64,000 nucleotides of DNA from Kordia antarctica (GCF_009901525.1 NZ_CP019288.1:3501501-3565500), one strand, 5' to 3'; positions 35,526 to 44,023 are shown, numbered from the stretch's first letter. Translations and numbers: made by a program. Notes: generated by a model from the sequence alone, not told the origin.

Positions 35526-35735
35526 GTGAAGCTCAATTTTGAAAAGCCTGAAAAGGCGTATTCAAAATTGCAAGCTGAACTAATCCCAACGCAGGTTGGG
35601 ATCTTGTGAATTTTTCACAGATATAAATTGATAGTACAATTATCAATTGAAGAAGAATGTTTTGAGAAGCCTGAAAGGCGCGCATAAAATTGCTAGTTGA
35701 ACTAATCGCAATGAAGATTGGGATCTTGAAAAATT
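35526..35735. repeat. two tandem imperfect copies of an 85-bp hairpin repeat
   Basis: Copy one (about 35526-35610) has two nested hairpins: CAATTTTGAA/TTCAAAATTG and ATCCCAACGCAGGTTGGGAT (35583-35602). Copy two (about 35650-35735) has the same plan with changes. A shorter relative lies at 16611-16665 with ATCCCGC/GCGGGAT. Function unknown; probably a dispersed intergenic repeat. Confidence 0.55.
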
Positions 35736-35788
35736 TTAGAGAAGTAAAATAAAAGTATAATTATAAATTCAAAACTTTAAAAATAAAT

Positions 35789-35846
35789 ATGAAAAATGTA
35801 AGGAGTTATTTTTTTGACTAAAACTCGGGAGTGTGTTTTTAGTCGT
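35789..35846 (+). promoter_or_regulatory. possible leader of rtcB: 10-codon ORF and hairpin
   Basis: A 10-codon ORF (MKNVRSYFFD, 35789-35821) ends inside the left arm of a hairpin GACTAAAA/TTTTAGTC (35816-35823 and 35837-35844), 35 bases before the rtcB ATG. Such overlap of a stop codon with a hairpin could allow translation-linked control, but chance is not excluded. Confidence 0.3.
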
Positions 35847-35878
35847 TTCACAACAAATACAAACTATAAAAATAAAAA

Positions 35879-37276
35879 ATGGCAAAATTAAAATTACGAG
35901 GCAAAGACCTCATCGAAATAGGATATCCTCAAAAGGGAAAAGTAATTAGTATTGCAATTGATGCGATGTTAAAACATTACAGACGCGAACGAAAAGACAA
36001 AGTAATACAGCGTTTAAAATCAGTACTTAAAAATCCTGAAAAATATTTGGGAGATGGAATTTTTGGCAAAATCGCTGAAGAATTGACAACTCCTGTACAC
36101 ATAGAAGCAAAACAATTAGAAACGAAACGAGCGCCGTTTACCATATTTGGCGAAAACGGAATTCAAGAAGAAGCAAAACACCAATTATACACAGCGTTAA
36201 AATTACCAATTGCAAGAGCAGGCGCATTAATGCCAGATGGACATGCAGGTTACGGTTTGCCAATTGGCGGTGTATTGGCAACTAAAAATGCTGTAATTCC
36301 GTATGGAGTTGGCGTAGATATCGGTTGCAGAATGTGTTTGTCAATCTATGATATTCCAGCTTCGTATTTGGAAGGTCACAAAGACAAATATGTACATATG
36401 CTGCAAGAACATACCAAATTTGGCGGTTTTGAAACGCATAGAAGTATCAACGATCATGAAATTTTTGAGCGGACGGAATTTAAAGAAATTCCAACGGTAA
36501 AAAAATTGTTCAAAAAGGCGTATCGGCAATTAGGTTCTTCAGGTGGCGGAAATCACTTTGTGGAATTTGGAATTGTAGACGTTTCGGATGTAAACAACGA
36601 ATTCAATGTTCCTGTCGGGAAATATTTAGGAATTCTGTCACATAGCGGATCGCGCGGAATGGGCGCAAATATTGCTAAGCATTACACAAAATTAGCAATA
36701 CAACAAACGCCATTGCCTGGAGAAGCGAAAAACTTAGCGTGGCTCGATTTGGATACGCACGACGGACAAGAATATTGGTTGGCAATGAATTTAGCAGGCG
36801 ATTATGCTTCGGCGTGTCACCATGATATTCACAAGCGTTTGGGAAAAGCATTAGGTTCAAGACCGTTAGCAATGGTGGAAAATCATCACAATTTTGCTTG
36901 GAAAGAAATCGTAAACGGAGAAGAATTGATTGTACACAGAAAAGGAGCAACGCCAGCACAAAAAGGTGTGTTAGGAATTATTCCAGGATCTATGACAGCG
37001 CCAGGATTTATTGTTCGAGGAACAGGAAACGTGCATTCGTTGCAATCGGCTTCACATGGTGCAGGACGACAATTATCAAGGCGAAAAGCTAAGCAAACCA
37101 TCACGCAAAGTGACATTAAAAAACAATTAAAAGATCACGGTGTAACTTTGATTGGTGGCGGAATTGACGAAGCGCCAATGGCATATAAAAACATTCATCA
37201 TGTTATGGCAAACCAAACAGAATTAGTGGAAGTTGTCGGAAGTTTTACGCCAAAAATTGTGCGCATGGATAGATAG
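35879..37276 (+). CDS. rtcB: RNA ligase RtcB
   Basis: A 465-residue GTP-dependent ligase joining RNA ends with 2',3'-cyclic phosphate or 3'-phosphate to 5'-OH. Metal-binding motifs: Asp and Cys in GVGVDIGCRMC, His in SSGGGNHFVEFG, His in GILSHSGSRGMG; the guanylylated His lies in SASHGAGRQLSRRKA. It is followed by a TPR gene and by prfH, the setting of the RtcB2-PrfH pair reported to repair and rescue ribosomes damaged in 16S rRNA. No archease is adjacent. Confidence 0.95.
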   Translation: MAKLKLRGKDLIEIGYPQKGKVISIAIDAMLKHYRRERKDKVIQRLKSVLKNPEKYLGDGIFGKIAEELTTPVHIEAKQLETKRAPFTIFGENGIQEEAKHQLYTALKLPIARAGALMPDGHAGYGLPIGGVLATKNAVIPYGVGVDIGCRMCLSIYDIPASYLEGHKDKYVHMLQEHTKFGGFETHRSINDHEIFERTEFKEIPTVKKLFKKAYRQLGSSGGGNHFVEFGIVDVSDVNNEFNVPVGKYLGILSHSGSRGMGANIAKHYTKLAIQQTPLPGEAKNLAWLDLDTHDGQEYWLAMNLAGDYASACHHDIHKRLGKALGSRPLAMVENHHNFAWKEIVNGEELIVHRKGATPAQKGVLGIIPGSMTAPGFIVRGTGNVHSLQSASHGAGRQLSRRKAKQTITQSDIKKQLKDHGVTLIGGGIDEAPMAYKNIHHVMANQTELVEVVGSFTPKIVRMDR

Positions 37277-37288
37277 CATATTTTTTTC

Positions 37289-37308
37289 ATTCCCGTGAAG
37301 ACGGGAAT
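37289..37308. repeat. intergenic palindrome ATTCCCGTGAAGACGGGAAT
   Basis: A member of the ATTCCYGY-GAAG-RCRGGAAT family, also at 28764 and in partial form at 17094. Confidence 0.65.
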
Positions 37309-37340
37309 CTATTAAAGAGCAAAAAATTAAATAATGAAAG

Positions 37341-37498
37341 GTCATTGCGAGAATTTTGAGAAAATTCGTGGCAATCTGTTACTAAGTAAGCGATTACTTC
37401 GTCGCAAACTTCTCGTAATGACAAAATATTAACAAAGCAGTTCTCGATACACTTTTATTCTTTCATTTCAATCAAGAAAAAAAGCACTCGAACTGACG
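37341..37498. repeat. two flavobacterial palindromic repeats
   Basis: GTCATTGCGAG...CTCGTAATGAC spans 37341-37422, with GTGGCAATCTG inside; this matches a repeat I recognise from many Bacteroidota genomes. Next, TTCTCGATACA...ACTCGAACTGACG (37441-37498) matches a similar element at 59549-59589. They separate rtcB from the TPR gene. Confidence 0.65.
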
Positions 37499-37532
37499 TA
37501 AAGAGAAAATTTAAACAATAAAAAAACATAAA

Positions 37533-38087
37533 ATGTCAACACATACAAACGATATATTATTCATTCAGGCACTTGATAGTTACACCTATGACTTGGAACA
37601 ATGTGTAGAAAAGTTACAATATGTTCTTGGAGGAAACGATCATGCAGGTGCCAATAATTTAATGGGAAGAATTTATCATGAGCAATTACACGATTATAAA
37701 AATGCGCGCGAATATTACCATCGCGCATTGTGTATAGATCATGAATATACAGAAACCTATTACTATTATCCGTTTTTGCTCATCGATATTTGCGATTATA
37801 AAGAAGCAATACACGTTTTAGAAGTTGGGTTTTCATTACCGCAAACAGATAAAGCACGCTTGCAGTATATAAAAGCAATTCTTTTTGAGAAGCAAGAACA
37901 GTTTAAAGAAGCTAAAAGGTGTTTAAAAAAATCAAAACATTTGGCTTTGAATGGCGAACACAGATATTTTGTTGATAATCAGTTAAGTCGGATTAATGGA
38001 AAACAGAAAGAAGTGAAAAAGTCAACTAAAAAGAAGAAAACAAAAAAAATCAGGTCTAAACTCAGATTTAATACGATGTTAGATTAA
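37533..38087 (+). CDS. TPR repeat protein between rtcB and prfH
   Basis: A 184-residue soluble protein. About four tetratricopeptide-like helix pairs cover residues 15-150 (NLMGRIYHEQLHDYKNAREY, YYYYPFLLIDICDYKEAIHV, RLQYIKAILFEKQEQFKEAK). The C-terminus is strongly basic (KEVKKSTKKKKTKKIRSKLR), suited to RNA or ribosome contact. It starts after the repeat region and ends 14 bases before prfH, so it is co-transcribed with prfH. The function is unknown; an adaptor for damaged ribosomes is my inference. Confidence 0.8.
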   Translation: MSTHTNDILFIQALDSYTYDLEQCVEKLQYVLGGNDHAGANNLMGRIYHEQLHDYKNAREYYHRALCIDHEYTETYYYYPFLLIDICDYKEAIHVLEVGFSLPQTDKARLQYIKAILFEKQEQFKEAKRCLKKSKHLALNGEHRYFVDNQLSRINGKQKEVKKSTKKKKTKKIRSKLRFNTMLD

Positions 38088-38101
38088 AAAAAATAGAAAT
38101 T

Positions 38102-38698
38102 ATGGACAATCAATTTTGGGTGCAAATTTCTTCAGGATCTGGTCCTGAGGAATGTTGCCTCGCCGTAAAATACTTAACAGAAAAACTAACCCGATTGCAA
38201 AATTTCACCTTTAGCGTTATTGAATTGGTAGCTACAAAGCATCAAAATTATAGTTCGGTTTGGTTACGAGCAACTGGCAATTCGGATGAATTTAAAAACC
38301 ATTGGCAAGGAAGCGTACAATTCATATTTAAAAGTCCGTATCGTGCAAAACATCCACGTAAAAACTGGTTTGTAAACGTGCAAGTATACGCAGCGCCAAC
38401 GCATGTTTCTTGGTCTCCGAAAGAAGTTCAAGTGAAAACTGCGCGAAGTTCAGGAGCTGGCGGACAACATGTAAATAAAGTAGAAACGGCAGTAAGTATT
38501 ACACATATTCCAACAGGAATTATGGTACAAGCAAGCGAAGAACGTTCGCAAATTTTAAATAAAAAACTAGCATTTGCACGATTGGATATTGCAATTAAAG
38601 CTCAAAATCAAAAACAGCAGAAAGCGATGCAACAACAAAAGTGGATGCAACATAAACAGTTGCAACGCGGAAATCCTGTGCAAGTTTTTAAGGAATAA
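38102..38698 (+). CDS. prfH: peptide chain release factor H
   Basis: A 198-residue class-I-like release factor with the GGQ loop (RSSGAGGQHVNKVETAV) but without the N-terminal and codon-recognition domains in their RF1/RF2 form. PrfH is known to act on ribosomes with a damaged decoding centre, with the partner RtcB repairing the rRNA. The basic, Gln-rich C-terminus (KQQKAMQQQKWMQHKQLQR) is usual for the family. It ends near a bidirectional terminator. Confidence 0.93.
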   Translation: MDNQFWVQISSGSGPEECCLAVKYLTEKLTRLQNFTFSVIELVATKHQNYSSVWLRATGNSDEFKNHWQGSVQFIFKSPYRAKHPRKNWFVNVQVYAAPTHVSWSPKEVQVKTARSSGAGGQHVNKVETAVSITHIPTGIMVQASEERSQILNKKLAFARLDIAIKAQNQKQQKAMQQQKWMQHKQLQRGNPVQVFKE

Positions 38699-38778
38699 TT
38701 GCTTTAATATATCAACTGAATTAAAAGCTGGAGTAATTCGAAAATAAAAAATATCATTATGAATTGTGTGAAAAAAAT

Positions 38779-38812
38779 TATTCGAGAAGTAATTAAAACG
38801 ACTTCTCGAATA
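38779..38812. terminator. bidirectional terminator between prfH and a peptide gene
   Basis: ATTCGAGAAGT/ACTTCTCGAAT with a 10-base loop, A-rich and T-rich flanks, between convergent genes. Confidence 0.8.
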
Positions 38813-38821
38813 GTTTATTTA

Positions 38822-38992
38822 TTAACGTTGTTGTTGATCCGTAAAACAAAGATCTTCTCCAATATAGATAGCAGATTTACATAGTACCGAAGCAAACGAA
38901 GTTGTTGGTATTAATCCACCCTTTGCTGCATCAGCATTTAATACAGAAATTGAATGCTTTTTTAATTGCATTTTTTTAAGACTTTTTTTCAT
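38822..38992 (-). CDS. RiPP-precursor-like peptide, 56 aa
   Basis: Leader MKKSLKKMQLKKHSISVLNA, a Gly-Gly site in DAAKGG at residue 26, then a core of 30 residues with two Cys and several Ser/Thr (LIPTTSFASVLCKSAIYIG, then EDLCFTDQQQR). I start at the ATG at 38992 because the longer frame upstream shows no leader-like features. Terminator shared with prfH. AATTTATAAATC lies 87-98 bases upstream. Function unknown. Confidence 0.68.
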   Translation of the reverse strand: MKKSLKKMQLKKHSISVLNADAAKGGLIPTTSFASVLCKSAIYIGEDLCFTDQQQR

Positions 38993-39137
38993 GAGTATAT
39001 AATTTAAAGTATTGGTTTCTAAAAATTGATACTCAAAGAAAGTTGAAAATACCGATACTTCAAAAAAGTACTTCTCTTGATTTATAAATTGTGTAGATAT
39101 GTTTTGCCTTAAAATACTAGGCAAAGTTATAGAGTTG

Positions 39138-40253
39138 CTATTCCTGCCATTCTACTATGAAAAGATTGGTATCTCTTCCGCCGCCATTGTTTCGGTTAGA
39201 CGAAAAAGCTAATTTTTTTCCATCGTTTGAAAACACTGGGAAAGCATCAAACGTTTCACTATGTGTAATGCGTTCTAAACCTGTTCCATCAAGATTAATC
39301 ATGTATAAATTGAATGGGAAACCACGTTCGCTTTCATGATTAGACGAGAAAATGATTTTTTCTCCAGAAGGATGAAAAAACGGACTCCAATTTGCGTTTC
39401 CTAAGTCGGTTAATTGTCGCAAATCGCTTCCGTCAGCATTGCAAATGTATAATTCCATTTCGGTTGGCTGCACTAAACCTTCTGCCAATAAATCTTTGTA
39501 TTCTTTGATTTCCGCTTTTGTTCTCGGACGCGATGAACGGAAGATAATTTTTGTTCCGTCAGGTGAGAAAAATGCGCCACCATCATAACCCAATTCATCC
39601 GTAATTTGCTTTACATCAGAACCGTCAATATTCATAGTGTATAATTCTAAATCGCCGCTTCTTGTTGAGGTAAATACAATTTTATCTCCTTTTGGCGAAA
39701 CGGTTGGTTCTGCATCGTATCCTTTTTCGTTGGTCAATTGTTTTACAATATTTCCTTCTAAATCAGCAACAAAAATGTCAAATGAATCATATACTGGCCA
39801 AATGTACTTTCCGTTTTTACGCAATGGAACTTCTGGGCAATTATCATCAACCAAATGTGTAGATGAATAGATTATATGTTTGTTATCGGGCAAAAAGTAC
39901 GCACAGGTTGTTCTTCCTTTTCCTGTACTTACCATTGGTGGAATTGTATCTTTAAAAGTATCATCAATATTCATTAAAAACATTTGATCACAGGAAACAT
40001 TCCAGTTGGTATTATTGGATTGGAAGATTAATTGTTTATCGTCAAAACTCCAATATGCTTCTGCATTATCGCCGCCAAATGTAACTTGATGCATGTTTTT
40101 AAAATATTTCTCTTCTGAGAAAATTAATGGATTATCAGTAGCTGTTTTTACAGTTTCTTCTGATTCTGGCGTAGTTGTAGTGGTTTTTTCTTTTGTGTTT
40201 TCTTTACATGAAAAAACAGTACAAAGTAAGATTAAAACAAAAATACGTGTCAT
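39138..40253 (-). CDS. TolB-like beta-propeller lipoprotein
   Basis: A 371-residue lipoprotein with lipobox ending at Cys16 (CTVFSC). The body consists of about six WD40-like/PD40 repeats (AEPTVSPKGDKIVFTSTRSG, GGAFFSPDGTKIIFRSSRPR, WSPFFHPSGEKIIFSSNHES, DAFPVFSNDGKKLAFSSNRN), forming a propeller on the periplasmic or surface side. Function unknown; such proteins may bind peptides or help outer-membrane assembly. It is divergent from the M28 peptidase, with only 44 bases between the start codons, so a shared control region is likely. Confidence 0.85.
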   Translation of the reverse strand: MTRIFVLILLCTVFSCKENTKEKTTTTTPESEETVKTATDNPLIFSEEKYFKNMHQVTFGGDNAEAYWSFDDKQLIFQSNNTNWNVSCDQMFLMNIDDTFKDTIPPMVSTGKGRTTCAYFLPDNKHIIYSSTHLVDDNCPEVPLRKNGKYIWPVYDSFDIFVADLEGNIVKQLTNEKGYDAEPTVSPKGDKIVFTSTRSGDLELYTMNIDGSDVKQITDELGYDGGAFFSPDGTKIIFRSSRPRTKAEIKEYKDLLAEGLVQPTEMELYICNADGSDLRQLTDLGNANWSPFFHPSGEKIIFSSNHESERGFPFNLYMINLDGTGLERITHSETFDAFPVFSNDGKKLAFSSNRNNGGGRDTNLFIVEWQE

Positions 40254-40297
40254 TGAGTGATACTTTTTTGATAGTTTTACACAAAAATAACTTTCTT

Positions 40298-41578
40298 ATG
40301 CGCAACAAACCATTATTTGGAATTCTTTTTTTAGCAATGTTATGTTCTTGTAAAACAGAACGTATCGTAGAAAACCATCTCAAACAAGATGTAGAAGTTT
40401 TAGCAGATGATAAATTAAAAGGAAGAGCAACAGGAACTGAAGGCGAAGTCTTGGCAGCAGCACATATTTCAGATCGATTTAAAGAATTGGGCATTCTGCC
40501 GAAAGGCACAAACGGATATTTACAAGCGTTTACATTTACACCACAAACAGATCCGCATGCAGAAACGGTGTACAGCGAAGGAAGCGACAAAGAAACGATT
40601 ACAGGAAGAAACGTGATTGGCTATATTGACAACAACGCCGAAAACACAATCGTTATTGGCGCGCATTACGATCATTTAGGAATGGGCGATGAAGGTTCGT
40701 TATATAGAGGCGATCCAATGGTGCATAATGGCGCAGATGATAACGCGAGTGGCGTTGCTGTTATGTTGCATCTGGCAGATCAATTAAAAGATAGAAATAC
40801 AAATAATAACTACTTATTTATTGCTTTTTCTGGCGAAGAAATGGGCTTGTTAGGTTCTAATTACTTTGTGAAAAATCCGACGATTGATATTACAAAAATG
40901 AATTACATGATTAATATGGATATGGTTGGTCGTTTAAAGAAAAACAAAACGTTGGCTATTTACGGAACAGGAACTTCGCCTGTTTGGCAAGAAACTATTC
41001 AAAAAGCAAATGTTAAAGACACAATCGAGGAAGCAAATACTAATAACAGGTTTAGTTTGAAACTGAGAGAATCTGGTGTTGGACCGTCGGATCATACTTC
41101 TTTTTACTTGCAAGATATTCCTGTATTGCATTTATTTACAGGACAACATGTTGATTATCATAAACCATCGGATGATTTTGAAAAGTTGAATTATGAAGGA
41201 ATGCTTCAAATTTCGAATTATATTTACAACGTCATTTCAGAAGTAAATTCAAAAGGAAAAATAGCGTTTACAAAAACTGTCAACGAATCGGATGATGCGC
41301 CAAGATTCAAAGTAACCTTAGGCGTAATTCCTGATTATTTGTTTGATGGAAAAGGCATGCGAATTGATGGAATTAGCGAAAATCGTCCTGCACAAAAAGC
41401 AGGTTTGCAAAAAGGCGATATTGTCATTCAATTGGGCGAACACGAAGTTACGGAGATAAATTCGTACATGAAAGCATTGTCAACATTTGAATATGGCGAT
41501 AAAACCATTGTTAAGGTAAATCGTAATGGCGAAGTTGTAGAAGCTGAGATTACTTTTTTTGATAATAAGAAGAAATAG
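40298..41578 (+). CDS. M28 family metallopeptidase lipoprotein with PDZ domain
   Basis: A 426-residue zinc aminopeptidase-type enzyme. Lipobox ends at Cys16 (LAMLCSC). Zinc ligands: His in GAHYDHLGMGDEG, Asp in NGADDNASGVA, Glu-Glu in FSGEEMGLLGS, Asp in NMDMVGRL, and His in HVDYHKPSDDF. A PDZ domain covers about residues 335-420 (IDGISENRPAQKAGLQKGDI). I chose the ATG at 40298, which gives the signal peptide; longer starts overlap the opposite gene. A broken copy of its 3' end lies at 44091-44215. Confidence 0.9.
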   Translation: MRNKPLFGILFLAMLCSCKTERIVENHLKQDVEVLADDKLKGRATGTEGEVLAAAHISDRFKELGILPKGTNGYLQAFTFTPQTDPHAETVYSEGSDKETITGRNVIGYIDNNAENTIVIGAHYDHLGMGDEGSLYRGDPMVHNGADDNASGVAVMLHLADQLKDRNTNNNYLFIAFSGEEMGLLGSNYFVKNPTIDITKMNYMINMDMVGRLKKNKTLAIYGTGTSPVWQETIQKANVKDTIEEANTNNRFSLKLRESGVGPSDHTSFYLQDIPVLHLFTGQHVDYHKPSDDFEKLNYEGMLQISNYIYNVISEVNSKGKIAFTKTVNESDDAPRFKVTLGVIPDYLFDGKGMRIDGISENRPAQKAGLQKGDIVIQLGEHEVTEINSYMKALSTFEYGDKTIVKVNRNGEVVEAEITFFDNKKK

Positions 41579-41630
41579 TTTCGCAATCAATTTCGAAATA
41601 TAGTTGCGATACTTTTCACCCTAAAACCTA

Positions 41631-41650
41631 CCCGTGATAATTTATAAATT
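41631..41650 (+). promoter_or_regulatory. upstream element shared with the convergent peptide gene
   Basis: CCCGTGATAATTTATAAAT lies 77-95 bases before the ATG at 41726. CCCGTGATAATTCATAAAT lies at the same distance before the convergent peptide at 42127, on the minus strand. The latter overlaps the 3' end of the regulator gene. Confidence 0.45.
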
Positions 41651-41725
41651 ACAACATACCTTCCTTTTTTTAGCTATAAATATGTGCTTACTTAGTTTCA
41701 TAATTAATTTAAAAATATACAATTA

Positions 41726-41859
41726 TGAAAAACAAAGTACAGAAAAACCGAGAAGTAAAAAAGTTGAATTTTAAAGTAATTAAAGTTTCTAAAGTAGACC
41801 AATCTAAGATTGTTGGTGGCGGATGGGAAGACTATTGGTCATATGTCTTTTGTATGTAA
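41726..41859 (+). pseudogene. RiPP-precursor-like peptide with frameshift
   Basis: The start MKNKVQKNREVK is followed in frame by Ser and a stop. One base back, the frame continues as KLNFKVIKVSKVDQSKIVGG, then GWEDYWSYVFCM and a stop at 41859. Adding one A to the five-A run at 41758-41762 restores a 44-residue peptide with the MK-rich leader, IVGGG site and a short aromatic core ending in Cys-Met. A strong terminator follows. It is either a fresh null mutation, a slippage product or a sequence error. Confidence 0.6.
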
Positions 41860-41861
41860 TT

Positions 41862-41906
41862 AAAATAGGTTGTCTGAAAACTATAATTTTCAGACAACCT
41901 ATTTTA
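41862..41906. terminator. bidirectional terminator between two convergent peptide genes
   Basis: A perfect stem of about 20 bases (AAAATAGGTTGTCTGAAAA and its complement) around a short loop. Confidence 0.92.
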
Positions 41907-41932
41907 AAGTTTATTTGGCAGTAATAGCTACA

Positions 41933-42127
41933 TCAAGGTTTCGTTGCTGGTTCTCCACCAATAGTTGTGTTTGTACATTGAAAAGCATTCACAGAAGCAC
42001 AAATTTCAGTTTTACAATCTTTTACAATGTCCGAATGTGCGATTTTATGAGTATCTGCGCCACCAACTATTGCGTCAGTATTTTTAAGATGCGAAATCTT
42101 TATTTTATTTAGAATAAACCTTTTCAT
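41933..42127 (-). CDS. RiPP-precursor-like peptide, 64 aa
   Basis: Leader MKRFILNKIKISHLKNTDAI, Gly-Gly in IVGGAD at residue 22-23, then a core with three Cys and many Ser/Thr (DTHKIAHSDIVKDCKTEICA, then SVNAFQCTNTTIGGEPATKP). It is convergent with the frameshifted peptide and lies just downstream of the membrane regulator gene on the same strand. Upstream element shared with its neighbour. Function unknown. Confidence 0.68.
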   Translation of the reverse strand: MKRFILNKIKISHLKNTDAIVGGADTHKIAHSDIVKDCKTEICASVNAFQCTNTTIGGEPATKP

Positions 42128-42205
42128 AATTCTAGAATATATTAGTTAATATACTATCAAAGATTGCTATTTTTTGTAGGAATTTACAATTGTTGTCGTG
42201 ACGAT

Positions 42206-43912
42206 TTATGAATTATCACGGGTTTTATCAGTACTTTTCTGCAATTCTTTTACATACATAGAAGGATGCATTCCAGTTATATTTTTAAACACTTTTGAAA
42301 AGGTTTCTCTTCGTGCATATCCAAATTCTTCCGCGATAGCTTTGATAGAATACAACCTAATTTTCTTGTTGTTTTTTAAGGTTACTAAAGCTGTATTAAT
42401 TCGGAGTTCATTTAAATATGCAGTAAACGATTGTCCTTTATAGGTATTAATTACGTGTGAAAGATAAGCAGTATTTGTTTTTAATTTTTTAGCTGTATAA
42501 CTCAAATTACAATCTACATGCAAAAACTGTTGTTTCTTTTCAAACTTTTCCAACGCTTTTAAAATTTGTACAACACCTTCATCATCAATTGCTAACTCTG
42601 TTTTTTGCTTGTTGGAAGGAGCTGAAATTTTTGGAGTTTCAATCTTTTTTATATGTGCTAGAAGTTTATCAAAACGTTGTCTGTTTCGGCGTTGATTTCG
42701 TTTAAACAAAACAAAGAAAATAACAATGCAACTCAGCAAAATACTAGCAATAATATACAAATAATAGACAGTTTTTTGTTGTTTTTTGCGTTGTGTATTT
42801 ACCTCAAAAAGCTCTTTTTTTAAAGTAGAAATATCATAATCTTTTATAGTATGACTCACTTTTTTATTAGCAAGATTATTCTCTTTGGTAAACGTTTCAA
42901 ATAACTTGAAATTTTCGGTTGCTTTTTCAGCATCATTCTTATGAAAATACATTTTAGCCAAATGATAATAGACTTCTTCTAACTCAGGAAGCGAAAAATG
43001 TTCAGTATTGACCAATGTCTTTATTTTTTCGAAATAAGCAATTGCATTATTTTCATCATCTAATGCTTGATGGTTTTTTCCAAGATATAAATAAAACGTT
43101 ACAAATTTTTGCTCTTGACTCAACTGTTTTATAGCATTTTCTAAAGACAAAGCTAAGGCTATACTTTGCTGATATTTCTGCTGTTGATAAATAATAATGA
43201 CTTTATTTAAAGACAAATCTGTGTGCAATTCCAAATATGTGTTTTCGGGTATTTTTTGCAATCCTCTATTTGTATATACCAAAGCTGAATCAGGAATTTC
43301 CATTCGCAAATACGTGTCCGCAATAGCAAGATTATGAACGATTTCCAACCGATCATATTCAGTAGAATTTATACTTTTAATCGCTATAAGATTCTGCCCA
43401 AAATCTTCCAACGCGCCTGGAAAATCTTCAACCTGCTTTTTTACCAATCCTATATTATAGGTCATCACAATTAAATCTCTAAAACTATCAATTTTAGTTG
43501 CAATTTCCTTTGCTTTCAAATACTGCTCAATGGCTTTTTTATACGTTCCATTGGTTAAATAAATATTTCCTTTTTGCGTATAATTTTGCAACAATAAATC
43601 ACTATCATTAATCTGTTGTGCTATTTCTAAAGATGCATCTGAAAAATCAATGGCTTCCGCCGAATTTCCTAACTTCGAATAAATATATCCTTTACGATAC
43701 AAAGCTTTTGCAATACGTTGTTTATCCGTTCCTTTTAATGCTGAAACATATAAAGCGTCAACATATTTTTTTGTTTTTTTGGGAGTTGTGTAAGAAGAAA
43801 TATATAGAGTTTCTAATTCTTCAAATGATTTTGTTGCCAAAGAATCTGTTTGCGCAACTGCAAAGGTTACACTACACAATAAAAAAAATGTTATGAAAAA
43901 AGACAGTTTCAT
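42206..43912 (-). CDS. membrane-bound TPR and AraC-type HTH regulator
   Basis: A 568-residue regulator in a layout common in Bacteroidota. Signal peptide (residues 1-20), periplasmic tetratricopeptide repeats to about residue 370 (LLQNYTQKGNIYLTNGTYKK, LYLGKNHQALDDENNAIAYF), one transmembrane helix (YYLYIIASILLSCIVIFFVL, near 390-412), and a C-terminal cytoplasmic AraC domain (LRINTALVTLKNNKKIRLYS, IAEEFGYARRETFSKVFKNI). It probably senses a periplasmic signal and controls genes through the HTH. Its stop lies 78 bases before the peptide gene start on the same strand. Confidence 0.88.
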   Translation of the reverse strand: MKLSFFITFFLLCSVTFAVAQTDSLATKSFEELETLYISSYTTPKKTKKYVDALYVSALKGTDKQRIAKALYRKGYIYSKLGNSAEAIDFSDASLEIAQQINDSDLLLQNYTQKGNIYLTNGTYKKAIEQYLKAKEIATKIDSFRDLIVMTYNIGLVKKQVEDFPGALEDFGQNLIAIKSINSTEYDRLEIVHNLAIADTYLRMEIPDSALVYTNRGLQKIPENTYLELHTDLSLNKVIIIYQQQKYQQSIALALSLENAIKQLSQEQKFVTFYLYLGKNHQALDDENNAIAYFEKIKTLVNTEHFSLPELEEVYYHLAKMYFHKNDAEKATENFKLFETFTKENNLANKKVSHTIKDYDISTLKKELFEVNTQRKKQQKTVYYLYIIASILLSCIVIFFVLFKRNQRRNRQRFDKLLAHIKKIETPKISAPSNKQKTELAIDDEGVVQILKALEKFEKKQQFLHVDCNLSYTAKKLKTNTAYLSHVINTYKGQSFTAYLNELRINTALVTLKNNKKIRLYSIKAIAEEFGYARRETFSKVFKNITGMHPSMYVKELQKSTDKTRDNS

Positions 43913-43935
43913 ATTTTGAAAGAATATTTCTGAAT

Positions 43936-43982
43936 GAACTCGTTTAAACTTTTTAGCAAATTAAAAAAGTTTAAACGAGTTC
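43936..43982. repeat. perfect 19-bp inverted repeat upstream of the regulator
   Basis: GAACTCGTTTAAACTTTTT pairs with AAAAAGTTTAAACGAGTTC around a 9-base loop. It could be a relic terminator from a lost peptide gene or a control site for the regulator, whose ATG is 24 bases away. Confidence 0.6.
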
Positions 43983-44023
43983 GATATGTAAAATACTAAA
44001 TTCTACGTCCAATAAGAAGAAAA

